A DNA stretch of 64,000 bases, taken from Strigamia acuminata. Taxonomy: Eukaryota; Arthropoda; Chilopoda; Geophilomorpha; Linotaeniidae. The notes under the pieces were generated by a model. That model searched no databases, was not told the origin of the DNA, and worked only from the letters and a program-made list of their open reading frames with translations. The translations under genes and the position numbers were made by a program. This document shows, in pieces, positions 54,417 to 64,000 of the stretch; within the stretch, counting starts at the first letter, position 1; each line of letters opens with the position of its first letter. Where the stretch lies: contig OX442314.1 of assembly GCA_949358305.1 (NCBI GenBank), positions 45,268,581 through 45,332,580 on the forward strand, given 5' to 3'.

Positions 54417-56168
54417 TGTGTGATGATTACAAATCGATAGTTATCAATGTTCACCATAGATGGCGCTGTTTAACCAACGCGCGTATTTCAAACTCGGTTA
54501 AAACTAAAAAGTGTGATAAATAATTATTTAGACACGGTGAATAAAATATAACTATTTTATTCGATATAAATTAAGTATTAATTATTTGATGATGTTGATT
54601 CTATCGAATCAATATCCACTTTACTTACCTGTCGAAGGGAACCAATCGGACCCTTCCGGACCCCAACTGGGCCCATCTGGACATAGTCATATATTAGGTC
54701 CGGACTAGTGACCCACGAATCCGCCGATTCGTACGCTGATTGGCTGTCGCCAATCTAGTAGTTCTACAGAACTATATAAGCATCAGTTTCTCACCCACTA
54801 ACCCCCCTGGCTTGATAACTGAACTTGTATATTGTCTGTAGTTGAATTGTTATCGTTTGATTTCATTATTCTCTATCGACACATCAGGCCACCTCAGCTC
54901 TCCACAGTTAGTATTCATTACTATTTTGTTATTGCTGTTGTAGGGCTATTTCGGGAAGGCCAACTCCGGTAATAGACATGCATTCGCATGAAATGGCCCC
55001 GTAACGTTAGCCAGCTGTTCTACGGGACAGTAGGACTTCGTACGGTGGCTTAATATAACGGTCGTATACAGTACGACCTTGCTAAATGAAAGTAGGTCCC
55101 TCAGCTAACTGGCCACAGTCCGCTGCAGGATGGTTGTTGTAAACAGCCCACGCAGGTTCCCGTCTTTCTACGATTGGTCCTTCCGCTCGTTAAAAGTCGG
55201 TAAAGGCTTAATGCACAGGTAACACGCCGGGTTGGTAGCCCGTGAGTAATATCTAAAGATGTTGCGATAAAACAACTACCTGGATAATGGTAATCCAACG
55301 GCAGTGGCCAAATAATATTTTACCCGGTGCTCGATCTGCTGATCCCGCCATCGTAAGGCATGCTGGCGGATGGAGGAGTCAAATCCTCCCGCGATGGTTC
55401 TCCCGACCGTCGTGACGGTCCCCGCCCCATCGTACCCTCCGGGTTAGTAACCCGTGAACAGGAGTTGAACAACACTGTGCTAAACAAATTACTCGGGCAT
55501 TGGTAATCCTGTATTGGCAATATCTTTTAAACCCGGTAAGTCCATAGAAATGTTTACCTGGTGGTTAGTACCACCGATAGCGAATTAAAAGCGTACAACT
55601 AAATACTCGGCGCCTGATCACGAGATCTTGTCGTCGTAAGGCATGCTGGCGGATGGAGTCTCAACAACTCCCGCGACGTTCTCTCAATTGTCGTGACGGT
55701 CCCCGCCCAATTATTATTTATATAACAATTCATTTGTTATATTACTTTAATCACTTTACTTTATTCATTTGGAACATGGAATATTCTGCCGAATATTCCG
55801 ATTAATGCGAAGGACTCTTCGCATGTTTAGATACTCGAGCTGCGGACCAAATGCGTCTCCGTAGCGCTATTTGTGACGATGCCGCAAGTCAGCCGTATCC
55901 CTTTGGCTTCGCCCGGATCCTCAACCAGTTGATGCCGCCCGTTTACACGCGTCAAGAACCCATCTTTGATAAACCATCAATATTTAGTAATAAATATGTA
56001 TGTCATACTAAAACTGTAAGTTATTTCTACTCTGTCACGTATTCATATTAGTCAGGGCTTCTGTAGCTTATCTCGGTTAGGTTGTTGCTAAAACTTAGCA
56101 ACGTCTTGTATAAACCGAATTATCTATCTCACGGACTAATAAATTAGCCCAAAAGTAGAATCGTCACA
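54417..56168 (+). repeat. Element B 3' LTR (about 1.75 kb)
   Basis: Its edges are inferred from TGTGATGATT near 54419 and the inverse AATCGTCACA at 56159-56168; no second LTR is in the window to confirm them. It contains TATATAA (54773-54779), two CCAAT-type motifs nearby, AATAAA (56138-56143) and an imperfect internal duplication (about 55340-55435 and 55625-55710, sharing cgtaaggcatgctggcggat). Confidence 0.65.
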
Positions 56169-56769
56169 ACCTGTTTCAGACCGTTGGCACAGAAAATGGC
56201 GGAAAAGTCATTCAATTCATCAGGAACAAAAAGCTTCTTTCATTGAATGTGCTTTTTGCTCGTTATTTCTACTCTCTGACATCGTATGTAGACATTTATT
56301 TGTATTTAGTTATTTTTTAAATTTAATTTTTTCAATTTTCAATGTTTGCCGTTTGTTTCTGAATCACGGTTTGCTATAAACCTACGTATAAGTCTATGGT
56401 GATACGTGACCCGTCTGTTACTGTGTTTACGCTTATCTGTATCATTTCAGTTTAGTAGGGGGTGTAAAATCCAACTCTCTACCTCCACGTGGTCACCCCT
56501 GGATAAACTGATGACTTGACACGTCTCAGTGGAACCAGAAGAGAGCTCTGGTCATTTCATTTGCAAATTTATTTATTGCATTTTATTTTTATTTTTGAAC
56601 ATTTTTTTTTATTTAATTTATTATATCTCTTTATGAATGTGGCATTTACATGACTTTGTAATGTAAGCCTGTATTCCTCTATGAATGTGGCATTTACATG
56701 ATTTTGTAACTTAAGCCCGCATTCCACCACGAACGAATGTGGCATTTACATGAAATTTGTATTACCTGC
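56169..56769 (+). other. Transcript-like duplicated locus, copy 2 (right part)
   Basis: Continues the paralogy with 6190-6720 that was interrupted at 32340: shared gctcgtta.ttctact segments, the conserved 100-bp block (56451-56558) and the gcatttacatgact motif, here in about three tandem copies of roughly 48-50 bp (56633-56760). Confidence 0.65.
56451..56558. repeat. Conserved ~100-bp block, copy 3
   Basis: Close match to 6481-6588, including the terminal hairpin. Confidence 0.8.
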
Positions 56770-56982
56770 TGTTAGATTCTGATTGTAAATTAACTATTAA
56801 GTGTGAATTGACGGTATTATATGATTGTTGTAACAATGTGCCATGGTTGGTGATTGTTTGAAAGCTAACCATGGCAACATATATTCTAGAATTCAGTTGT
56901 GTATGACGAGTCCAATAAATGAGAGTGTACATGTTTTCCGTGTCTAAATCAGAGAGTCACATCGAGTTGTAAGAACTCTTCA
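56770..56982 (+). repeat. Truncated element C copy (LTR plus 21 bp of leader)
   Basis: Reverse orientation relative to element C: tgttagattctg to gagtcaca (56770-56961), then tcgagttgtaagaactcttc as in the complete element. More diverged than the two LTRs at 25.8 and 31.3 kb. The rest of the element is absent. Confidence 0.85.
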
Positions 56983-57504
56983 CCTGCATTATCACATGAG
57001 TGTGGCATTTATTTTATTCGATATCTAAGTTATGAAAAAAAATTGTAGATCAAACTCTACTCCAAAATCGCCAGTATCTAAAGAAAAATGATGTCTTAAA
57101 TTATGTATTTCACTGATGTATTTATTCATTATTTCATTCAAATTTGTTGTTTGAACAAAATAATTTCCCATTGGAAGACAAATATTTGGCTTTAGCAATC
57201 ATGATTGCAGTTTATTGATGGACGTCCCTATTGAAGACGGGTTAAAAACAGAAATCAACTGTAGAAACTTTAATGAAATAAAAACAACTAAAATCTACTA
57301 AAAAAAATAACCATCAAAAATCGATAAAAATAAACAAAAAATAATTATGCTCGATCACATTACTGCAATGTCTTCTGGGTACCCTGAATTTGTTCGTGCA
57401 TGGAAACAATTAAATTTTTCTGTGCACCCCACTGCAGGAAAGACTAGAATTCCGTTTGACTAAATGTTTCTGCTCGTGTGCAACTAAAGAGTGTTCACAA
57501 GCAG
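56983..57504. other. Unassigned AT-rich stretch
   Basis: No gene or clear repeat recognised. Confidence 0.5.
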
Positions 57505-57975
57505 TCAACCAGAATAGCCCTCCTTTCTCCGTACAACTGGGGAAGAGTAGAAATAATGACAAACATAACTAGCGTAAACTGGAGGAGAAATGTTGGAACA
57601 GAACAGAGATGAAAGGCAAGCCGGCGAGAAAAACTTTGTGAAGATATCCGCCGGGTTGAAATCCGTTTGCACTTTCTTCAGAAAGAATACTTTGTCATTC
57701 AGCCAGTCTCGAATGAAATAAAACCGGACATCAATGTGCTTGCTCCTACGATTCTCAACATCATTAGAGGAAAAATAAATTGTTGACAAACAATCCGAGA
57801 ACATATTAGGGGCAGGCAAAGAGACTAATTTAGTACGGTCAATTACACCGTGCGGCCAAACCATTTCCTTTGCACCGTCAAGGAGGGCAAGGAATTCCGA
57901 CTCCATCTTACTGAGAGCACAATAGTACTGCTTGCTGCAACCCCAGGATATGGGAACCCCAATTAGCGAAATCAC
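57505..57975 (-). pseudogene. Copia-type RNase H fragment
   Basis: The residues GVPISWGCSKQ, ALSKMESEFLALLDGAKEM, RRSKHIDVRFYFIRD and NPADIFTK are the C-terminal hallmark of Ty1/copia polyproteins. The rest of the element is not intact. Confidence 0.85.
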
Positions 57976-58043
57976 ATACGGTAACCTCCAAAGCTTCTTC
58001 TTGTATGTCGATCTCAGCGATCTGAGATCTAAGAGGTATCTGA

Positions 58044-58310
58044 CTACCTGCTGAGTAAATCTCCAGATAATGGCAGAGAGGCTACTTGAATAATTCGACT
58101 TATTCTTGACATATTGGAGTACCGTACTTGCAGCAATAGGATTACATGTTTTCTAGTGAAACGTGTATGCAATGCAGTCACGATTTCATGCAATGCAGTC
58201 ACGGTTTGATCTCGTGGGTCCTGGCCTTTGGTAAAAAGCACCATGTCATCAACATGGTGAAAAACTCCAAAATTCAAGCAGAAAAAATTTAAAATTAAAT
58301 TAAATTTCAT
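58044..58310 (-). pseudogene. Copia-type reverse transcriptase fragment
   Basis: The sequence HHVDDMVLFTKGQDPR corresponds to the YVDDM catalytic region of copia RT, with the Tyr changed to His. It lies just upstream (minus strand) of the RNase H fragment, so both are remains of one element. Confidence 0.65.
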
Positions 58311-58687
58311 TTATCTCAATAAATTTGTTCTAAAAATAAAACATTAAAAACAAGCAAATGATGACGTTGGTTTTAGTTTTACTTACTACGATTCAATGGT
58401 TCCTATCCCATAGCATTTGAAATTCTTCATTTCTGGTGTCCCTAGAGTTAATCTTAGAATGGGCTGTAGTTTCTGGTAAGTTGTCGATTTTACTCGAACC
58501 ATCGCCATTGTTGCTGCTGGCTGAAAAGTTGTTGAGTAGCGTACTAAACGTAGAATACGAAAATTATTTTGTTGGGTATAAAAAAAACCACAAGCTCAAA
58601 GGAAAGTTATTTAATTACCAAGCTTACAAGAAAATAAATTACGAATGTGCTTCACAAACCGGGCTGAAGTTGGCACCACATTCACAT
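58311..58687. other. Unassigned stretch
   Basis: Nothing supported. Confidence 0.5.
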
Positions 58688-58933
58688 TCACCCAAATGAC
58701 GACCATTGGTGCCATGTGGCATAAATGCCTTGTGCAGGGAAACCAAGAATATTCAAAAATTTGACGGGTGTGGCGACGTAACGGGTACACTGTTGAAAGG
58801 ATTCCAGCACCAGATCTTGTAGTCGCGATGATGCTTCCTCCACTTCCATTCTAGTTTTAATTGGTGAATTCATCAAACGCTGCCGTTGAGAATCCAGAAC
58901 TTCCCGAAAACTGTGTCGCTTGTCAGTAAGCAC
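58688..58933 (-). other. Unidentified coding-like segment
   Basis: The minus frame reads LTDKRHSFREVLDSQRQRLM and onward (Gln/Leu/Arg-rich, helical). It may extend upstream to about 58948 from an acceptor-like ctttaag. A second frame upstream (59136-58873) overlaps it with a one-base offset, so this may be an exon or a decayed gene. I do not recognise the family. Confidence 0.3.
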
Positions 58934-59610
58934 AGACTTAAAGTGGGAAAAAAATCGATTAACGGTGCAACTGCGGCATATGTGAATTTTGCATTTTCAG
59001 AAGCTGTATGTTGTCTAACTTGAGATTTCTGAGGTGGGTTACCACTTGCGCCAATTGCAGCTGAACAGACAACACAGAAAATGAAATTCCATTCAACTCT
59101 TAATGTGTTTTTATCAGTTTTATTCACATAGCACATAGCAATGGCCCTCCTTACATTGATTGGGTCAATCTCACTTTCAATCTTGCGCTGAACAAAAAGT
59201 ATGCAACCTGCTTCAAATTGTTGCTCTGAATTACTATGGAAACGGTAAAATCAGTAATGTGTTTTGCAAACTACTGTAAAGCATGAAAAGCACAGTTGAA
59301 ACGTTACATATGGGTTTCCGTACAAGGAAACTTGGAGCTCCATTTCTTCTGGTGAAATACAAAACTTGGGTTAAATAACTGGTCGAATACATGGAATAAT
59401 TACATTTGGTGAATAAATAAGTCTAACAGTAAAACTGTTAAAAACAACACAGCATCTGGGCCTAAAACCCAACAACAAATCGGAGTGCATCTTGTGTGTA
59501 TGACCGTTGGTAAATTACTAAAAACATGAAATCTTAACTATAAACATTCTACAATTATAATAAATACTAACAGATATTTTCGCAAATTGTAAACCCTCTT
59601 AAAATTATGG

Positions 59611-59963
59611 TTATTGCATCCTATTCTTCTCATCGGGGTCCCAGCAAATCAACATGGCCACCTGAAAATGAGTAACCTTTTCTCCTGTGAACCGTGAGGC
59701 AATTTTAACCAGTCGCACGAGTGATTAAGAACGAAATAAATGGTTAAATGATTGGTAAAATCAATCGATAAAAAATTTAAGACCATATTAAAAAATATCT
59801 AAAATTTTTCTTTTACTTTTCCTGCAACCATAAATTCGAGCAATTGGATTTGTTCTTGAAGTATGTCCATCGGTTGCGGCCACTCGTCAACCTATTTTTT
59901 TGTCTTTGATTAGAAAAAACAAAGATGCTGCCTTTGCTCACTTACATTATCATTATATTTTGC
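59611..59963 (-). CDS. Candidate 3' exons of an unidentified spliced gene
   Basis: Three minus-strand segments with matching phases: 59963-59946 (18 nt, AKYNDN, donor GTAAGT), 59891-59817 (25 codons, VDEWPQPMDILQ..., donor GTAAAAG) and 59661-59611 (16 codons starting VAMLICWDPDEK, then TAA). All junctions are GT-AG and phase 0. Upstream exons were not found. No family recognised. Confidence 0.4.
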
Positions 59964-60784
59964 CTGGAAGTTTTATAAAATATCTCTGCCAATTTTAAAA
60001 TTTAAAAGAAAATCTTTAATTAATGTGGGTTCCTTGAATGATTTAGTTGGATGAAAGTGATGATCGATTAAAAAGCAGCCATGTCTTATGATGGTAATTT
60101 ACAATTTACAATTTTTTAAACAAATTGTACAGGGGGCGCTGCGGAAGGCAGAGGCGTCATAAAATGACAACCAATAAGATGGAGTCTAAACACTCTATTA
60201 ATCTTCTTAGCTATATCAAAAATGGCAAAAAAAATTTCTTTCTTTTTTAATTTCTTTGGCACTGTTATTGCATTCAGCGAGGTTTGTACTTGTTTCATCT
60301 AATAATAGATTACACTTTTGACATATACACCAAAAATGAAAATGTAATGAATTATCTATACTCAATAATTACGTAAACGTATATTTCGAAAGTCAGGTAA
60401 AAAGTTTTTGGTATGTGGGCAGATACTAACAAGGGGAGCACATGAATAAGACACTTACAGATTGTTGCAATATTAAATGTGGAGGATTGTTATGTCATGC
60501 TGAATGAGATCCCGAAATAATTTTATTCCATAAACAGCCAACAATGTAAACAATGATGGGGGGGGGCGCGGAACGTATGTTTTCAGCTTCAGGTAAGTTG
60601 CTATACTTGCTAACATCAAATTTCACTTTAATACACTACTGAGCAAACGTAGATCTTCCTGTATTTTTGTGCAAGGAATAAGTTATAATGGTAGAAATCG
60701 CCTCACAAATTATTGTTTTGAAGCTCGCTGCGTTCTATCTATACGTGTAAATCAAACTGTGTTACTTACTGTAGCTTATTAGAA
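59964..60784. other. Unassigned stretch
   Basis: No feature supported. A 60-codon minus ORF (60298-60116) is Lys-rich with no domain. Confidence 0.45.
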
Positions 60785-61330
60785 TAAAAATGCCATTTCC
60801 ACTCTAGAAAATGGCATTTTCTAGAGTGGAAATGGCATTTTATAAAGTGAAAATGGCATTTTCTAAGGTGGAAATCGCATTTTCTAAAGTGGAAATGGCA
60901 TTTTATAAAGTGGAAATGGCATTTTCTAAGGTGGAAATGGCAATTCTAGATGTGAAAATGGCATTTCCAGATGTAAAAATGGCATTTCGAGACGTGAAAA
61001 TGGCATTTCCAGACGTGAAAATGGCATTTCCAGACGTGAAAATGGCATTTCCAGATGTGAAAATGGTATTTTCAGATGTGCAAATTGCATTTTGTGGTGT
61101 AAATGTCATTTTTGTAATTGTAAATGGCTTTTTTTGTGGTGTGAATGTCATTTCTGCAGTGTAAATGACATTTCCTTAAGTGTAAATGGCATTTTCGAAA
61201 GTGTAAATGGCATTTTCTAAAGTGTAAATGATATTTTCTGAAGTGCAAATGGTGTGTTTTGTAGTCTACGATATTTTTTTAATGAGTAAATGGTCATTTT
61301 CTGAAGTGTAAGTGACCTCTTTTGAGGTCT
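60785..61330. repeat. 21-bp minisatellite (gtggaaatggcattttctaaa)
   Basis: About 25 units, sharp at the left and progressively diverged and spaced to the right. A 117-codon plus frame of VEMAFSK-type heptads is a by-product of the 21-bp period, not a gene. Confidence 0.9.
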
Positions 61331-61826
61331 ATGTATTTGCCGAGGTATAAATGCCATTTACCGTGTTAAAAACGCCAATTTTAGAAACCAAATGAAATTT
61401 TACCAGCCATAACATCAGTGGAATAACAAATAAAATTTAAAAATTAATTTTAGATTTACAAGAAATAAAGAAACACCCAGGAACATTAACAATGTTTTTG
61501 TTCAGTAAATTTCCAGAAACATCTAATAATTCCTGCAGTAGTGGCCAAACATAAGATACGTAATTACAATTACTATAAATGATAAAAAAGTAAAATGTAA
61601 ATTTAGGTTTGAAGTAATAAAGTAAATATCGATTGGCGTGATAAAAGATTGCGCTTTATTTAAATTATGACGCTCTCAATTGGTTGAATACAAATAATAT
61701 TTCGGTACAATTTGCTCGCAATTGGCAATTGTGATGCTATTTTTTGGAGAATTAAAAACAAGCGAATTAATATAAAAACAATTTTTTGTTCCTACTATGT
61801 ACAGTTAACAACTTTGAATCTATACT
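61331..61826. other. AT-rich stretch past the 3' end of the repeat-protein gene
   Basis: No feature supported. For the minus-strand gene it is the 3' flank. Confidence 0.5.
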
Positions 61827-64000
61827 TTATAAACATGCTTGGAAACCAGTATTTTCAGATGCAATACATTCGATAGGACAAGCTTTAACTGTTTTACTTC
61901 CAGATTCAGTAGCAGGACAAGCTTGAATGGCAGGACTTTCAGATTTAGGACTTTCAGTAGCCGGATGTCCTTGATAGGTAGAACCTGCAGGACATGTTTG
62001 TAAAGTAGGTAGTGCAGTACCAGAAGAAGAACAAACTTTCAAAGTTGAAATTGCAGTAGCAGGACATGCTTGATAAGTATAACCTGCAGGACATGTTTGT
62101 AAAGTAGGTAATGCAGTACCAGAAGAAGAACAAACTTTCAAAGTTGAAATTGCAGTACCAGAAGGACAACATTCTTTCAAATTTGAAATTGCAGTACCGG
62201 AAGCAGTATATGCTTTCACAGTAGAACCAGGAGGAAAATGTGTTCTTAGTTCTGGAAATACTTCCGGTAGAGGACGTGTTTCCACTTGAGGACATGCTTC
62301 CGCTTGACGAAATATTTCCACTTGACGACATGTTGGGTCGGTAGGAGGAGCATAATGTGCTTTTAGATCTGGAAATGCTTCCATTTCAGGCTTTGTTTCC
62401 ACTGGAAGACATGTTACCACTTGAGGACTTTTTTCCACTCGACGACGTGCTGTCAGTCGACGACGTTTCGGTTGAGGACATACTTCCGTCTGAGGACTTG
62501 CTTCAGATTGAGGACATACTTCCTCTTGAGGAAATACTATCTCTTTAGGACATTCTTTCACTCTTGTACGTGCTCTCACTCGACGACGTGTCTTCTGTTG
62601 AGGACAAACTTCCGCTTGAGGACAAACTTTCGCTTGAGGACAAACTTCCGCTTGAGGACAAACTTCCGCTTGTGGACAAACTTCCGCTTGAGGACAAACT
62701 TCCGCTTGAGGACAAACTTCCGCTTGAGGACAAACTTTCGTTTGTGGACAAACTTCCACTTGAAGACTTATTGGTACTTCCAACTGAGGACAAGTTTGTC
62801 GTCGGCGGCGACGTGCTTTCCTACTACGTACTTTTATTTTTGGACATGCTTTCAATTGAGGACAAACTTCTACTCGAGGACAAACTTCTACTTGCGGACA
62901 AGCTTCTACTTGCGGACAAGCTTCGACTTGCGGACAAACTTCGACTTGCGGACAAACTTCCACTTGCGGACAAACTTCCACTTGCGGACAAGCTTCCACT
63001 TGGGGACAAGCTTCGACTTGGGGACAAGCTTCGACTTGGGGACAAGCTTCGACTTGGGGACAAGCTTCGACTTGCGGACAAGGATCCACTTGCGGACATG
63101 GTTCCACTTGCGGACAAGCTTCCACTTGCGGACAAGGATCCACTTGAGGACATGGTTCTACTTGGGGACATGGTTCCACCTCGGGATGTGCATTCAATTC
63201 AGAATCTTCATCTTCAGGACAAGAATTTGTGGGTTCGGATTCAAAACCTTCTTGCTTAGAAGCAAAATGTTCCGGTTGAGCACCATTTTCAGACGTGGCC
63301 TTTGCAGGTTCAGAAGAAGAACTTGAAGGTTTAGTGTCATTTCTAGTCGCAGCATCTGCAGGTACAGTACCATTCCCAGAGGAACATTTTGCAGGTTCGG
63401 AAGGAGGACTTGCTGGTTTAGTGTCATCTCCGGTCGCAGCATTTGCAGGTACAGTACCATTTCCAGAGGAAGCTTTTGCAGGTTCGGAAGAAGGATTTGC
63501 TGGTTTAGTGTCATTTCCGGTCGCAGTATTTGCAGGTGCAGTAGCTTTTTCAGTGGCAGAAATTGTAGATTCAGAAGAACTTTCAGGAGCAGTATCATTT
63601 TTAGGCTCAGGAGCAGCGTATTCAAAAGGACTAATAGTTTCAGGAACAATTTTGGGCTCATCGTCGTCATCGTCATCGTCATCATCTTCAGGCTTCTTTT
63701 TTATAAGCCTATCTGGATATATCTTTAAAAAATATTACAACTATTAGAATACAGACTGTTGTCAACAAAAAATAATTTTACCTTGGGTGTTTGAAACTCC
63801 GGATGCATGCTTTTACACGATATCATCTCTGTTGTGATTTTGTCGAATATCGCAAAACCAGCGTCAAATTCCAACTGCTTTCTTGACACTCTGCAATCCT
63901 TTAATTCTAAATAGTCTTTGAGAGGTTCATTTTTCACTTTGAAGCATTCAAAACGAAAAGTGTGGTCTTTCTTTTCGCTCGCTATGACTTTAAAAAAGTG
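61827..64000 (-). CDS. 3' part of a gene with a Cys-Pro-Gln hexapeptide-repeat tail (partial, two exons)
   Basis: Exon 64000-63782 (continues off the window) reads [20 protein letters not shown] and onward, ending FQTPK at donor GTAAAA. Exon 63722-61827 starts after acceptor ttttttaaAG in phase 0 and is open for 631 codons to the stop at 61827-61829. The exon order is [18 protein letters not shown], then roughly 40-aa acidic Ala/Thr/Pro repeats ([18 protein letters not shown] type), then several dozen [12 protein letters not shown] hexapeptides (18-bp period, about 63180-62280), then Cys-rich longer repeats ([16 protein letters not shown] type). The globular part before the tail has a PH-domain-like look, but I cannot name it. 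There is no signal peptide in view. The tail resembles rapidly evolving repeat proteins; its regular cysteines could cross-link or bind metal. Function not assigned. Confidence 0.65.

Larger units (their letters stand above)
46356..56168 (+). mobile_element. Element B: 5'-truncated Ty3/gypsy-type retrotransposon with accessory ORF
   Basis: Plus strand: gag remnant, -1 frameshift signal, pol, accessory Cys-rich ORF, polypurine tract, 3' LTR. The 5' LTR, primer site and N-terminal gag are missing; the left edge abuts a repeat that continues differently at 33025. The 3' LTR ends at TCACA, 56168. Pol is intact over 1,386 codons and related to element A pol. Confidence 0.88.

Noticed and set aside
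60811-61164. 117-codon ORF of VEMAFSK heptads
   Set aside because: By-product of a 21-bp minisatellite whose period is a multiple of three.
62357-63326. Plus-strand repeat ORFs opposite the CPQ-repeat exon
   Set aside because: The minus frame is linked by phase-matched splice sites to an upstream exon; the plus frames are antisense copies of the 18-bp repeat.

Overview
The window is repeat-dense DNA from an animal nuclear genome. Evidence for this is spliced genes with GT-AG introns, an H2A gene with a TATA/Inr promoter and a histone 3' stem-loop, and gypsy, copia, MULE-like and hAT-type elements. A TCAKTY initiator and the style of the repeats fit an arthropod, but the sequence does not fix the species. 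Ns at 32341-32540 mark an assembly gap.

Layout. 1-3.2 kb: AT-rich, no gene seen. 3.3-5.6 kb, minus: a complete eight-exon carbonyl-reductase-like gene whose intron 4 carries a TA-flanked MITE. 5.9-6.7 kb: a transcript-like locus with a diverged second copy at 32.0-32.3 plus 56.2-56.8 kb. 7.4-20.2 kb, minus: element A, a young complete Ty3/gypsy-type retrotransposon. It has 821-bp LTRs, a tRNA-Pro primer site, an extra ORF before gag, gag, pol reached by a -1 frameshift, and a large fourth ORF whose only good start codon lies on an upstream spliced exon. 21.7-22.0 kb: MULE transposase relic. 24.2-24.7 kb: hAT-type MITE. 25.4-31.9 kb: an H2A gene present twice, once on each side of element C (a decayed gypsy element, minus). 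The left copy has the promoter and start but lost its end. The right copy has the end but lost its start.

32.5-46.4 kb: array fragment, a cluster of hairpin repeats (34.1-38.3 kb) and a giant foldback structure (about 38.7-46.0 kb) with arrays of a 56-bp hairpin unit. 46.4-56.2 kb, plus: element B, a 5'-truncated gypsy-type element with gag remnant, frameshift signal, pol, an accessory Cys-rich ORF with its own candidate promoter and intron, and a roughly 1.75-kb 3' LTR. 56.2-58.3 kb: truncated element C LTR and copia relics. 58.7-60 kb: unidentified coding fragments. 60.8-61.3 kb: 21-bp minisatellite. 61.8-64.0 kb, minus: the 3' part of a spliced gene with a long Cys-Pro-Gln hexapeptide repeat tail that runs off the window.

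Main points of interest: the expression layout of elements A and B (the same A AAA AAC frameshift heptamer with a stem at the right spacing, and extra ORFs after pol preceded by splice signals), the H2A gene split by what looks like recombination between two insertions, and the foldback with hairpin arrays.
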